From NCBI GenBank assembly GCA_003427395.1, contig BFEA01000711.1:403523-454460 (forward strand): a stretch of 50,938 nucleotides of DNA, given 5' to 3'. The position numbers and the translations under genes are program-made. Positions within the stretch are counted from its first letter, which is position 1. Each line of letters begins with the position of its first letter. The DNA comes from Chara braunii (Eukaryota; Streptophyta; Charophyceae; Charales; Characeae). Below are positions 11,015 through 22,576 of the stretch, one piece after another. The notes under the pieces are model-generated. The model did no database searches. It had not been told where the DNA came from and was given only the letters and a program-made list of their open reading frames with translations.

Positions 11015-12340
11015 AGAGCCAACAGGGGTTGTTGAAAGGGAGGTCGTCCATGCGATAGAGATCATCCCAGGGTATAGCATCCCAAAGGGTAGGATCTATA
11101 GGATGTCTCCAGGCGAGCTTGACGAGCTTCATCGGCAACTCAAGGAACTCATAGAAAAGGGTTGGATCCGGCCGAGTGATTGTCCTTATGGTTCACTAGT
11201 CCTATTCGTACCGAAGAAAAAGGAAGGAATACTTATGATGTACGTTCACTATAGGGGCCTCAATGTCATCAGTGTCAAGAACAGAGAGCCCCTACCGCGC
11301 ATCGATGACTTGCTAGATAGAGTGCAAGGGTGTCGGTACTTCAGTAAGATAGATCTCAAGTTCGGGTACCATCAGATTGCAATCCGCCCCGAGGATCAAC
11401 ACAAAACCGCATTTCAGACCAGGTACGGTCTGTACGAGTTTGTGGTGATGCCTTGCGGCCTTTGCAATGCTTCTGACACCTTTCAACACGCTATGAATTG
11501 GATATTTCATGACTACTTGGATAAGTTTATCATCGTGTACCTCGATGACATACTTATTTTTAGTAAGACTGTCGAGGAGCACGTTGCACATTTGGACAAA
11601 GTCCTTAGTCTTCTTCGACTACACAAGTTCAAGATCAACGGTGAGAAGTGCGAATTTGGCCGCACCCGTATCTTGTACTTGGGTCATGAGATTTTCGTAG
11701 AGGGATTGAAGCCTGATGACGAGAAGGTGACCCGCATTCGTGACTGGCCGCGTCCTCAGTCTGTGACTGAGATGAGGTCTTTCTTAGGGACGACCGACTA
11801 CTATCGCAATTTTGTGAAGAACTATAGCATAGTTGCCGCCCCTTTGACTGACCTGACCCGCCTTGACACCCCATGGGAGTGGACAGACAGGTGCGAGGCT
11901 GCTTTCAGACATCTGAAGCATGCATTGATGCATCATGAGGTCTTGAAACTTCCTGATCCTGACACGCCTTTCGTAGTAACTACGGATGCTAGCTAATATG
12001 GCATAGGTGTGGTACTTGCGCAACAGGAGGGGAAAAAGTTGAGGCCGGTAGAGTACATGTCCAAAAAGATGCCATCTCAGAAGTTGGCTAAGTCCACCTA
12101 TGAGAAGGAACTTTATGCGATCTTCAAGGCACTCACCCATTGGAGACACTATCCCCTTGGGAGGTTCTTCTACGTCAGTACTGATCACCAGGCCCTGAAG
12201 TGGATGAGAACCCAGCCTGTGCTCTCTGACGCTCTGAAGCGTTGAATTGAAGTTATAGAGCAGTATGACTTTGAGGCCCGGTACATCAAGGGCGAGTACA
12301 ACAAGGTTGCTGATGCGCTGTCGCGTAGACCAGATTTCTC
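10992..12340 (+). pseudogene. Element 1 reverse transcriptase and RNase H (three fragments)
   Basis: RT would copy the element RNA. The RT part (10992-11996) is long and well preserved. It has [13 protein letters not shown], the fingers/palm segments, KIDLKFGYHQI, and an intact catalytic YLDD at 11538-11549, then YLGHEI and the connection domain. RNase H starts at TTDAS, where CAA has become TAA (11994-11996). It continues at 12009-12242 with the E of YEKELYAI and the D of STDHQAL, is cut by TGA 12243-12245 (from TGG), and ends with NKVADALSRRPD near 12330. All four RNase H acidic residues can be recognised. The stops make it non-functional. Confidence 0.85.
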
Positions 12341-12359
12341 AGGTGCGCTGATCACTGAG

Positions 12360-13846
12360 TTTGCGCTTGCGGACGATGTTACTCAATTTATGGTGGAAAC
12401 CTATCGCGAGGACCGGTTTATGTCTGAGATCATACGCAGACTCGAGGCGAAGGACAAAGCGATGTCTGCCAAGTTTGAGTTGGTCAGCGGGCTGCTGTTA
12501 CTTGAGAAGGCAGGGAATAAACGTCTGTGTGTGCCACATGGGAAGTCTTTGTGTAGTTTATTTTTAGGCAAGTGCAACGGTTCTGGTGGCGCACGATGAT
12601 GAGAGATGCGAAGCTGTACGTGGAAACTTGTCAGGTCTGTCAGAGGGACAAGCTACGTACACAGACTCCTCTTGGGCTTTTGAAGCCCCTTCTGATTCCG
12701 GAAAGGTCTGGTGAAAGCCTGTCCATGGACTTCATGGATACGCTGGTCACCAGCAAGAGCGGAATGAGACATATGTTTGTTATCGTGGATAGGTTTAGTA
12801 AGTATGCTAGGTTAGTTGCAATGTCGGAGACAGCGAAGACTGAGTATGTGATTAAGCTGTTCAAAGAGAACTGGGTTAGAAATTTTGAATTACCAAAGTC
12901 TATAGTCAGTGACCGTGATGTGTGATTCACAAGTGAAATGTGGAAAGTCGCTGCTGCAAAACAGGGAACGCAGTTGCAGATGACATCAGGAAACCATCCC
13001 GAGGCGAATGGACAAGCAGAACAACTGAACCGCGCTGTACAACACCTGTTGAGGCATTACATCAAGCCAAATCGGGTAGACTGGGATGAGAAACTTGCTC
13101 TCATTGCCAGCCTGTACAACCACGCGGTCCACAGCGCAACGGGTGTGAGCCCGAATAGTCTGCTATTAACCTTTAAGCCTAGACCGCCCTTGGATTTCTT
13201 ACTACCTGAGAACCAGCCCTCGGATGCACCAGGGACTTTAGAGTTTGCTTATCAATATGAGCAGCTGATGCAGCAGGCTGTTGAACAGATGCACAAGGCA
13301 CAAACGTCGATGATAGAGTCTGAGAACAAACACTGCCGCCCATCCACATTCCAGGTAGGAGAGTGAGTATGGGTCAAGTCCTCAGAACTGGGACAGGAGC
13401 ACGGGATCTCCCGCAAGCTCATGCCACAGTACTTTGGACCATGGGAGATTCTGAATGTTGTTGGGAGTGAACCGGATGGGCCGTCTTATGTTATTCGCAT
13501 CCCTAGTCATTTACGCACGTACCCTGTTTTTCACGCTTCTAAACTTGCACTATTCAAAGAAACTGACCAGTTTCCCTCTCGTCGCTCTATGCTGCCCCCA
13601 ACCATGGATGGAGGGGTCGACATCGACGACATCGTTGACCACAGGGAGATGTCAGTTCCAAGACCATCAGGCAGAGGACGTCCTCCAAAACCAAAGCTGC
13701 AGTATCGAGTATGGTTCAGATATCACACTGATCCAAAGGAGGACGGATGGTTCACAAGGGGGGAACTAATGCAGACCGCTCCACAGGTAGTCGCTCACTA
13801 TGAGAAGTCTCTACGGAAAGGAAAGCGCCAGATTATCGAAGTCTGA
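12360..13846 (+). pseudogene. Element 1 integrase with chromodomain-like tail (broken)
   Basis: Integrase would insert the cDNA into the chromosome. The N-terminal zinc finger is damaged by a frameshift near 12570, but its CQVCQRDK end is clear at about 12630. The catalytic core has the first D in SMDFMD (about 12725), the second D in VSDRD (about 12910) and the E in ANGQAEQLN (about 13020). TGA 12923-12925 (from CGA, in the usual DTRFTS context) and TGA 13364-13366 (from TGG) break the frame. From 13421 to 13846 comes the PQYFGPWEIL...FHASKL segment, followed by DIDDIVDHRE...YRVWFRYHTDPKEDGWF, which resembles a chromodomain and suggests a chromovirus-like lineage. The final stop is TGA 13844-13846. 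Confidence 0.82.
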
Positions 13847-13882
13847 ACCTCTCAGAGGACTAGCGAAGTATGGAGGAGGGAA

Positions 13883-14822
13883 TGTGAGGCACAAGGCCTC
13901 GATAAGCCCTACTAGGCCCCTATTTGCAACAACGTCGGCCGCCCTAAGTGAAGGCAGGCCCGATGGACCTGAAGAGGCCTATTTTGGACTACTTTGCAAC
14001 TGGGGAAAATTCAGGCAGTTGCGCAGCGCTAGTTGGTTGGAAGCGCCCAGGCCCTGATTGCTTTCATCAAATGCATCTGAGTCAGGCCCTGGGCGAGATT
14101 CGCAACATAGGCCCAACTGCGGCTGTGGGCAGTTGGGCACAGGTAACTGTCGGTGGCCCTAGAACAATTCGTTTGGTCTGAGGCTCAACCTCCTTGGGCC
14201 TACCAGAAGCTTCTGGGCAGAGGCCCAGCACAGCCAGGCTGCACGCACGCAGGCTGGCCATTTTCCATATAGGAAAGGGCCAACCCACGCTGGAGGCATT
14301 CGGACACTGATTGCTTTGTGCGCAAGCGCTGCTGCGTTATCGCCTGCCAGGCTCACACGCTCACGGGCGAGCAGGAAGGAAGAGGCAACCATAGCCGAGC
14401 TGCGTTGCTGTATGCTGGATGGGCCGCATGGTGGTCCTTGGGTGCATGCGGCATCTGTGAGTCGGGGAACGAGGTTGTGAGTGATACGAGAGACATACTT
14501 GGTGCTTGAGGCGACGACATTGTCCGAGATCTGCTCGTACTTCGGTAAAGTTGTTGACGCCATCCGGCAACACTGTAGAGTAGGCTAGATAGGATCTGCC
14601 ATTCGTAGTCTGGGCGTAAAGCGCCAGATAGGATATCGGCATTGATTATTTGTTGATGATGATGAGACTATTCCAGCATTGCCAATTATGAGCTTCTTTT
14701 GTGTTCTTATTTGGTGAAACTCGTGATGCAATTTTGCGTTTGGTTCGAGGTCATGACTATCTAGTCTCATGTGTATGATGTTGTTTGATTTCTGAAATTC
14801 ACTATTGCTCATCTTCCTTGCA
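13883..14822 (+). repeat. 3' LTR of element 1 (940 bp)
   Basis: It starts TGTGAGGCAC directly after a purine run (GGAGGAGGGAA, 13872-13882) and ends ...CTTCCTTGCA at 14822, followed by the ATCA target duplication. It holds no ORF of note. Its first ~55 bases match the 5' end of the element at 242. Confidence 0.75.
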
Positions 14823-15469
14823 ATCAATTGTTTTTCATTTTTTTTGTAATTCGAAATAATTCAGAATTAATTAAATTATTTTTCGACATTTCCTTTTTTA
14901 CAATATTTTTAATTAACTCGTTTTTGAATTTTTTTGAAAACTACGAACTTCAAAAATAATTCTGACCAATTATTCTTCGGAACTTTTGTAATTCAAAAAT
15001 CTTTTCGTCCGAATTAATTCACGACTGAATTAATCTCTTTTACTCGAAGTAATCACCCCTTTTTTAAATTATATAATTTCCTCGAATATAAATCTGAATA
15101 AATCTCGTATGGAGTTATTTTTATTTTTTCTTGGAATACATTATTTCTTTTCATTTGGAAATTCTTGAAAATCTTGCTTTCGTATTTTATTGAAAAATAC
15201 ATTCACAAATTAATTTTGTATAAATTCAAATTAATTTTTGCAAAATTAATTATTGCTCTACGATTCTCTGCTACCTTCATTGCTAAATCACTTGATGACG
15301 CTCTACTCTTGTAAAATGGAATTGTCCCCCCCTTCTCCACATCCCACGACGCCAAATCAAGACCTCCCAACGCGCCGCCGCCGACGTCGTTTCCGCTGTC
15401 GCCGCCACTGCTGCCGCTATCACATCCACTGCTCCATCTTCCTCCGCCAGCTCGCCTTCGTCCTCTCCA
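14823..15469 (+). other. AT-rich leader of element X
   Basis: This part resumes the AT-rich sequence seen at 119-241 once element 1 is removed. It aligns with the leader of element Y on the opposite strand (33060-32870), including CGATTCTCTGCTACCTT, then ATTGCTAAATCACTTGA, then TTGTAAAA/TGGAATTGTCC. No gene is seen in it. A proline- and CT-rich stretch precedes the gag start codon. Confidence 0.7.
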
Positions 15470-16300
15470 ATGGCCGAAGGTGCTTCAAACCTCAACATGA
15501 GCTCTCTCCGCAAAGACTCCATGGCGGATATCCACTGCGAACTCGTTGGCCAACAAGCCATCGAGGAGAACACCCCCGACCCATCCCTCCCCCCCATCCT
15601 TCGGTCCGTACAGGACTCCCTACGGACACTCTCCATTTCCGTCGCTGGCATCTCAAGCCGGTTAACCGCCCTCGAGTCCCAAACCACTACCCCCTCCATC
15701 CAGGTGGTCACCACCACCAACCCCACGTCCACAGCCGCCTCCAACCACACCCCCCCACCGACCTCCTTCACTACTACTACCTCTACCACCACATCCACCA
15801 CCATATCCACCACCACATCCACCACCACATCCACCACCTCAGCCTCCTCCACCCCCCCCCCTCTCCCTTATCTGACACTTCTAGCACACCGCCTCATTCC
15901 TCGCCTAACCACGTCACCCCTCTTCCCCCCTCGCACTCTCATACCATTTCACAACCCATCATGATGACCTCCACTATCCCCACCCTCCCCTACCTATTCC
16001 CAAGTCACCTCCGGGATTAACCCCGCAATTCCACAACTTCCCCCTAACTACCTCCTTGACGACAACAGCCAATTCGATTACACCTACTACGACACTACCC
16101 CAGATAACCTCAACTTCAATACCCTTGTCCGGATCGTTTCCCGCAAAGGGGAAATCCCCCATTCCTTTCGATCCGCCGACATCATGCCCTTCTTCGACCT
16201 TCCCCACGAGGATGTTTTCCTCTTCCTTATCCAGCTCCAGAACTCTCTCAAGCTCCACCACATGCCCCTTGTCCACTAGCTTCCCATCACCACCTCCCGC
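15470..16300 (+). pseudogene. gag: Element X Gag, N-terminal half
   Basis: The start ATG at 15470 is chosen because it aligns with the equivalent ATG of element Y (32867, minus strand). Residues 1-80 resemble Y's Gag in composition and order (a helical segment with SVQDSLRTLSISVAGISSRL). A low-complexity Thr/Ser/Pro region follows (15700-15960), with (CCACCA)-type repeats. The first frame stops at about 15962. A second frame, open from about 16000, carries the Gag core start (FFDLPHEDVFLFLIQLQN, then LKLHHMP). TAG 16277-16279 is one C-to-T change from CAG. The half ends at 16300 where repeat B starts. The matching half begins at 24876. Confidence 0.75.
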
Positions 16301-17387
16301 TGTCGAGCGCATCGGTCCGACACCGCACAAGCAGGGCGGGACCCTCCCGGCCGCGTTACGCAGGAGTTGGTTTGTTCCTCGTCGCAATGCACATGGAGTT
16401 TCCACAAACCGCTCCGGCCGAGTGCGTCGGCCATACCTCTCACGAGCCCCTACGACAGGATAGGGCCTACACGAGTCACGACTTACCTCCACCTTACGAA
16501 AGCTGTCACCCTACTTCGGTGGGCGTATACCCGCCGAGCTATACGTCCATAGTACAAAAGGTAATCAGCTGCAATCGCAGAGGTGGACCAGCCAAGGGCG
16601 TTTCTCGTTCGCTGTAGCATAGGGGGTATGTGCGGTTTCACGCCTCTATCGAACCCGCACGCGAACCTACGCCTTGGGGGGCTGATGTTCCAAGCGCGAC
16701 CCTTCGTTGATCGACTAGGATGCTTCCCACACACCACGCGCACACCACTCTAAAGACATAAAAAATTAAAACGCACACACACACACGCACACACACAAAA
16801 CGACACAAACAAAACAACGCACACAATCCTAGTCCCTTCAGTAATCATCCCATAACTCTCGGATGCGAGAATCGGATATGCGACGCGCGCGAGACTTAGT
16901 ATAAAACCGCGCGGACGCAGGACTTTTCCCATATCGAGTAGAAATATATGAATACGCAAGTAGTCACAATGATGGCGTACTATGCAGTGTCCATAATCAA
17001 GCGGTCTCTCGTGGATCCGAGTACCGCTTATGACACTCTAGAGTCGAATTCGAAGTATCGTGAAGGTCAAACCCTTCATGTTATTACACGGTTTAAGGAA
17101 CAGCCATGCAACCTCCGCGGCACCTCCAGCCTTTAGGCTGAGTGTCCCAGTGGCAGGGCAAATAGACTTTGCGAGGGGGTTGATCCCTTCCATGCAGAGT
17201 CTAGGACCCGAGATGTCCTGGACAAGGACCTCGAATCCAAACCCACGACTCACGTCCGGCTAAGAAATCTTTAAAAAGCAAACAATCAGTAAAGGGAGGA
17301 TATTTCCCTTCCTTTCTCAACCTCAGCCCCATTTAAACCCTTAAGCTTAGGCTCCTCAAGCCACGTGAACACCTAAACATAAGTTTT

Positions 17388-17393
<6 letters not shown>

Positions 17394-17434
<41 letters not shown>
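17394..17434. repeat. (AT)n microsatellite in repeat B
   Basis: About twenty AT units. The equivalent site in repeat A (6029-6041) has only a few units, so it has expanded or contracted since the copies separated. Confidence 0.9.
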
Positions 17435-17436
<2 letters not shown>

Positions 17437-17831
17437 TGAAGAATAAGTATGTGACGATCACTTCTCACAATTACAGTGGGACTCCTCGCAGCCATATATA
17501 TGTATGTGATCGCACAAAGTTAAATCCAAAGTTCAAACCACAGAACATACCTGCAATCACATCAAAGAGTCAACCAGAAATCCACACATTACACGGAGTC
17601 AACTTCAACCATTCTCTATACTTGTACCCCCTCGCTTTAGCTATGCAAGCCCCAACCTTTGTCCAACCTTCCATAATTAAATACTCAGTCCCTTTGTTAA
17701 ATGACCATTCAATAAAAGTCCGGGTGAAGACCTTAATAAAACAATAAAAATCACCAGGGCTAAAGTCTTTTTAGGTTGAGTATTAAGGATGAACTGGAGT
17801 TGAGTCGTAGACCAACGAATCGACAACCAAC

Positions 17832-17850
17832 CTATTATCAGTGATAACAG
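17832..17850. promoter_or_regulatory. Palindrome in repeat B, counterpart of 5684-5702
   Basis: CTATTATCAGTGATAACAG keeps TTATCA-G-TGATAA intact, with one mismatch in the outer arm. It is at the same place relative to the tandem array as in repeat A. Confidence 0.5.
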
Positions 17851-18099
17851 AAGATGGTCCTCGCAAGATCAGGCTGATTTTATCCCAGATCCTGAATCAA
17901 ATGATCAAGAGGACATGTAACACAAGACAGACCAATACCCAAGCTAAACTTATAAGTGTATGAAGAGTAAAGCTCCATAGCACATTCTTACCCGAAGTCC
18001 TCCTACAAGTTAAGCATGAGCCTACCTCTAAGCCAGTACCCAACGCAAGGTATACCTATGGCAACATCTCCCCTATTCAGGGTGGATTGCCAGAATTGT

Positions 18100-18700
18100 C
18101 ACATGTCAAAATATAATCTAACTCCTTTAAACTAAGAAAATTTCGGCAGCGCTTCCCGTAGGAAAAGTGTCTTCTCAAAATTTATACTAGCCCAAATATG
18201 AAAACATAAATAATCCTTAACTCTGCAAAGTCAAATTTTGTCTAACTCCCTGAATTAGTAAAAATTTGGACAGGACTCCCTTCAAAAAATGAGACTTCCC
18301 AGATTTATACTAAGTCTGATTAAAACTCAAAAAACTAACTTGAGTTCAACTAAGACAAAATTTAATTAACTCCTCAAATTTGTAAAAAATGTGGCATCAC
18401 TTCCTTTAAAAAAGTGTTAATCCAAGGTTTATACAAAGTTAAGTTCAGAATCTAAAGTGACTTTGACTTCTCAAGGTTCAATTTTGTCTAACTCCTTGAA
18501 TGAGCAAAAATTTTGGTAGCATTCCCTTCAAAAAAGAAGACTTCTCAGATTTCTAGTAAGTCATATATAAAATTTGGACAAGTTGAATTTTAAAAAGTCA
18601 AAATTTAGATAACTCCTTGGATTTGCAGAAATTTCGGCAGCGCTTCCCGTAGACAAAGTAGCTTACCAAGATTTATACAAAGCCAAGTATAAGAAATGAT
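18100..18700 (-). repeat. Five ~122-bp tandem units (repeat B)
   Basis: Units have cores at about 18141, 18262, 18390, 18507 and 18628 (TTCGGCAGCGCTTCCCGTAG or decayed forms), each next to an AACTCC block and an AAATTT block. Repeat A has three. The outermost two units are best preserved and the middle ones most diverged. Confidence 0.8.
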
Positions 18701-18931
18701 CCAGAAAATGCAAGAACTTACCTAAGTAAAAGCTGGGTAGCACGGCGTATACATACGCGGGCTCCGCATACGTGCATACGCGTATGCACGTATGCGCATA
18801 CGTGTCGCATATGTGTCGCATACGTATGCTCGCATACACAAATTTAGGGCCCGCGTACGTGGTCACAGCAGACCGTTTCCCGGGTTTGTCTGGGCCCGGT
18901 AGGGGTTGAGGAGTGGGCGTTGGGATTGGTT

Positions 18932-18973
<42 letters not shown>

Positions 18974-19758
18974 NNNNNNNNNNNNNNNNNNNNNNNNNNN
19001 NNNNNNNNNNNNNNNNNNNNNNNNNNNNNNNNNNNNNNNNNNNNNNNNNNNNNNNNNNNNNNNNNNNNNNNNNNNNNNNNNNNNNNNNNNNNNNNNNNNN
19101 NNNNNNNNNNNNNNNNNNNNNNNNNNNNNNNNNNNNNNNNNNNNNNNNNNNNNNNNNNNNNNNNNNNNNNNNNNNNNNNNNNNNNNNNNNNNNNNNNNNN
19201 NNNNNNNNNNNNNNNNNNNNNNNNNNNNNNNNNNNNNNNNNNNNNNNNNNNNNNNNNNNNNNNNNNNNNNNNNNNNNNNNNNNNNNNNNNNNNNNNNNNN
19301 NNNNNNNNNNNNNNNNNNNNNNNNNNNNNNNNNNNNNNNNNNNNNNNNNNNNNNNNNNNNNNNNNNNNNNNNNNNNNNNNNNNNNNNNNNNNNNNNNNNN
19401 NNNNNNNNNNNNNNNNNNNNNNNNNNNNNNNNNNNNNNNNNNNNNNNNNNNNNNNNNNNNNNNNNNNNNNNNNNNNNNNNNNNNNNNNNNNNNNNNNNNN
19501 NNNNNNNNNNNNNNNNNNNNNNNNNNNNNNNNNNNNNNNNNNNNNNNNNNNNNNNNNNNNNNNNNNNNNNNNNNNNNNNNNNNNNNNNNNNNNNNNNNNN
19601 NNNNNNNNNNNNNNNNNNNNNNNNNNNNNNNNNNNNNNNNNNNNNNNNNNNNNNNNNNNNNNNNNNNNNNNNNNNNNNNNNNNNNNNNNNNNNNNNNNNN
19701 NNNNNNNNNNNNNNNNNNNNNNNNNNNNNNNNNNNNNNNNNNNNNNNNNNNNNNNNNN
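18974..19758. other. Assembly gap (785 N)
   Basis: The gap follows a (TG)n microsatellite beginning at about 18935 and is followed by misassembled sequence. Confidence 0.99.
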
Positions 19759-19863
19759 ACGCGCCCACTTCATTCCTTGCACCACCTCGCACACCGCCAA
19801 AGACATCATCTTACTCTTCTTCGATCTGTCTCTTATACACATCTAGATGTGTATAATAGACAG
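19759..19863. other. Misassembled: integrase fragment plus mate-pair junction adaptor
   Basis: Positions 19759-19824 equal 29634-29699 of element X integrase (66 bp). At 19826-19844 is CTGTCTCTTATACACATCT and at 19845-19863 its reverse complement with one base changed (AATAGACAG in place of AAGAGACAG). This is the Nextera mosaic-end junction used in mate-pair libraries. A poly-A of 28 follows at about 19887. This is not natural sequence. Confidence 0.95.
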
Positions 19864-19883
19864 CTATATATATTATATATACA

Positions 19884-19914
<31 letters not shown>

Positions 19915-20234
19915 GGCGTACGCGTATGCTGGTTTTTGGGCACGTACGCGTATGCACCGCATACGCGTACGTGGTGCTACCCAGAGTAAAAGAAAGTTAG
20001 TTCACAAAATGCAGGAATTGAAACTAACTCGTATAACTTTAGCACGTGGCGAGCAACTAAAGCAACTACCTATTAAATTGAAACTCAGACTAGGTAGTGA
20101 TCTTACTCAGCCGCATGCAAGACCAGACCACAAGGAGCAAGTACTCTCACCATCCCCAAGTCAAAATCCTCATAGATAGTTCATGAATCTTTCAGATGAT
20201 TTAACCCTTATACCCAACTTACATATGGCGTGGT

Positions 20235-21060
20235 GCTAGACAATTCAGCTTAGAAACAATATCTAGCCTGCCTTTAGCATATACACGAACAGGTTGCACA
20301 ACTACTTTTCTCTTCTTTGGGTATATGACTAGACCAATTAGCTTAGAAACAATGTCTAGTTGCCCTAAACTGTTTAATATCCTAACTTTAATAATTTTCC
20401 GACTTTGTGCTCAAAAGAAATGAAAATATGGGCAGGGGACTGAGCCATTCAGCTTAGAAACAATGCTCAGCTTGCCCAAATTACTTCCAATTATACTTAG
20501 TACTTTCCCTTTTCTTCTTAATGATATAGCTTAGTGTTGGACCATCTAACTTAAAACAATGTCCAACTGCCGGTTCACATGCAAGTATAGATAAAGTATT
20601 TCTTGTTTATACTCAGTTTATATTTATGTGCGTGGTTTTCAAGCTAAACCATTCAACTTAGAAACAATGTTTAGCCTTAGACAAAAAATCCTCCCTAAAA
20701 AATAAAACAAAAGAATGAATCATTCAGCTTAGAAACAATGTTTAGCATATCCTCAAATAATTCAAAACATGAAGTTGGATTTTTCAGTCCGACTTCAGTC
20801 AGAAAGCCGAAAAGAAACAGACAGACTAAGTCATTCACTTAGAAACAATGCTTGGTCCCAGAGATCAGTCAGGCAAACCCTCAGAATGAAACACAGCAAC
20901 CAGACCATTCAGCTTAGAAATAATGTCTAGTCCTCCAGAAAACAGTCAAATGAACATAGCCTTGGGCCATTCAGCTTAGAAACAATGTCTGGTCCTCCAG
21001 AAAACAATCAAATAAACATAGCCCTGGGCCATTGAACTTAGAAACAATGCCAGTCCTTGG
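20235..21060 (-). repeat. Array of ten hairpins with conserved loop and covarying stems (repeat B)
   Basis: Read on the plus strand, the loop is CATTCAGCTTAGAAACAAT or a close variant. Stems differ and pair: GCTAGA/TCTAGC (20235-20240, 20262-20267), ACTAGAC/GTCTAGT (20328-20334, 20354-20360), CTGAGC/GCTCAG (20440-20445, 20465-20470), GTTGGAC/GTCCAAC (20536-20542, 20561-20567), GCTAAAC/GTTTAGC (20643-20649, 20669-20675), and GACTAAG/CTTGGTC with one G-T wobble (20822-20828, 20849-20855). Units near 20715 and 20955 have weak or lost stems. Spacing is 60-110 bp. Confidence 0.85.
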
Positions 21061-22576
21061 TTGACCCGGTCAAATGCATGCAAACTGCCTTCCTCCCACC
21101 TTCCCCCCGGTTTATCCCTCAAATTGTTTTCAACCAAAAATAAAAAGAAACTTAAGTTTTTCACACATATTCCTTCCATTCAGTCTAAATGAATCCTGAA
21201 AAGAAAACAAAATCATTGGGGAATACATGCATCCATCAGTCAAACTAAGGGGAGATAGTCAAACAGGGGTATAGTGGGTTCATACAGATAGAGAACGTAT
21301 ACCTGTCAGTTCCCTGCCTCCAGAACCTCGCCTAGGTTCCGACAGAGTTCCCGCAATCGGTGGGCGGACTCCCCACAGAGTTTTGATGCGGTCCTACGGG
21401 TTGCAATCCTGCCTGTCGCCTTCCTCTCAGATCAGGACTAGACTTGAAGTAAGAAGGGCAGAAGTTGAGGGGTTTCAGAATCTCGAGATACAGGAGGGGG
21501 ACAAAGTCAACTCGCAAGAGAGGGCCTTGTTGCCTTGAATTGCTTGAGTGCCCCTCAATGATGGCCAAATGCGCAACTGCCGGTCAAACTGAAGTCAAAT
21601 TGTTGACAAACGGTATCCTGACGAGGTTTCAAGTTGCAACGGTAGCCCCTCCTCTTTTCAACGAAACTCAACCACCTTTGCTGCTCGCGATCCCAAGTAC
21701 AATGGCCATGACTTAAGATATAATTGTAATCGAAAGAATACAGTCCTCTTTCACGCCGCAGCGAAGCCGCAAGGTGGTCCAGACAACTATACAGTTAGTC
21801 AGAGTGTACGCAATTCGCCGCGTAGTCCTCACCAAGACCCGACAACTACCCAACCTGTGGCTGGAATCACACTGCTTCAACTAAAAGGATGAGCAACGCA
21901 CTGACTGACAGCTAAGCTTCCAATTCCTGCAGCTTGCCTCACGCCGTCTCGCCCTCGCTGCTTGCTCCTAGCAGCTTTATTCGGCGGCGAACAACGTACC
22001 CGTCAGCAAGTCCAATGGTAGTTTAGAAGCGGAGATGCACTGATATTTCACCAACGAAAAGTCAAAGTGTAGAGTTCGGATGTCAATAATGTGTCCTCTC
22101 GCCACCACAAACATATGCATTTAGTGCTCCTTTCCTCAACTTGGCACTCGGCGCCCAGACCACCATCGCACACCTGTTAGCAGCCTATATCGACTACGCC
22201 CCTCTTGTCATCAGTAGCAACAACCGTAGTGCACGAAGATGTCGACCTCGTAGACTATCGTCGAACCCAGGTAAGTACTCTCTCATCATCACCCTCACCT
22301 CTCTCTCACTACTACCCGATGCACCTGGCCAACTCTTCGACCAGGTTCACACATTCGTAGCCCTTCCCATGTGGGAAGGCAGAAGCTGAGTGTGCAGAGC
22401 ACCGCCGCTATGGTCGAAAACACCACTAAATCAGGCAGTGTGACGAAGGCAATCAACAACGGCGAAAACAACGGTCGGGATGAATATGTCCCCCGCGTCC
22501 CGAGCTGTTAGTCGACTGTGCGTAAACGAGAGTGAATCGTCCATTGGATTCGGGCAGATACACTGCCCTTCGAATC

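Larger units (their letters stand above)
242..14822 (+). mobile_element. Element 1: decayed Ty3/gypsy LTR retrotransposon inserted in the leader of X
   Basis: Boundaries rest on three observations. The first ~55 bases (TGCAAGGCAC...) match the start of the 3' LTR at 13883. The 3' LTR ends in ...TTGCA at 14822. ATCA flanks both ends (238-241 and 14823-14826), giving a 4-bp target-site duplication. The internal order is gag (8333-10281), PR, RT, RNase H and IN (to 13846), then a polypurine tract (13872-13882) and the 3' LTR. Repeat A (498-7705) lies inside the 5' LTR/leader. I could not find a primer-binding site, and past the first 55 bases the 5' LTR barely resembles the 3' LTR, so the 5' end is less certain than the 3' end. 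Many in-frame stops show it is dead. Confidence 0.72.
18733..19984. mobile_element. TIR transposon (hAT-like by TSD length) inside repeat B, with assembly gap
   Basis: The ends are CTGGGTAGCAC (18733-18743) and GTGCTACCCAG (19974-19984), a perfect 11-bp terminal inverted repeat. AGTAAAAG lies directly outside both ends (18725-18732 and 19985-19992), an 8-bp target duplication. Both subterminal regions are packed with palindromic CATACGCGTATG/GTACGCGTATGC motifs. Repeat A lacks the insertion at the equivalent place. No transposase is visible, but the interior is an N gap followed by misassembled sequence, so its true content is unknown. 8-bp duplications fit hAT; P and Merlin types also give 8 bp. 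Confidence 0.82.

Noticed and set aside
15283-15852. A 189-codon minus-strand protein rich in Val
   Set aside because: It is a shadow of X gag's CCACCA-type low-complexity sequence on the plus strand.
18844-19989. Long ORFs of 300-358 codons on both strands
   Set aside because: They are almost entirely N bases and (TG)n repeats.
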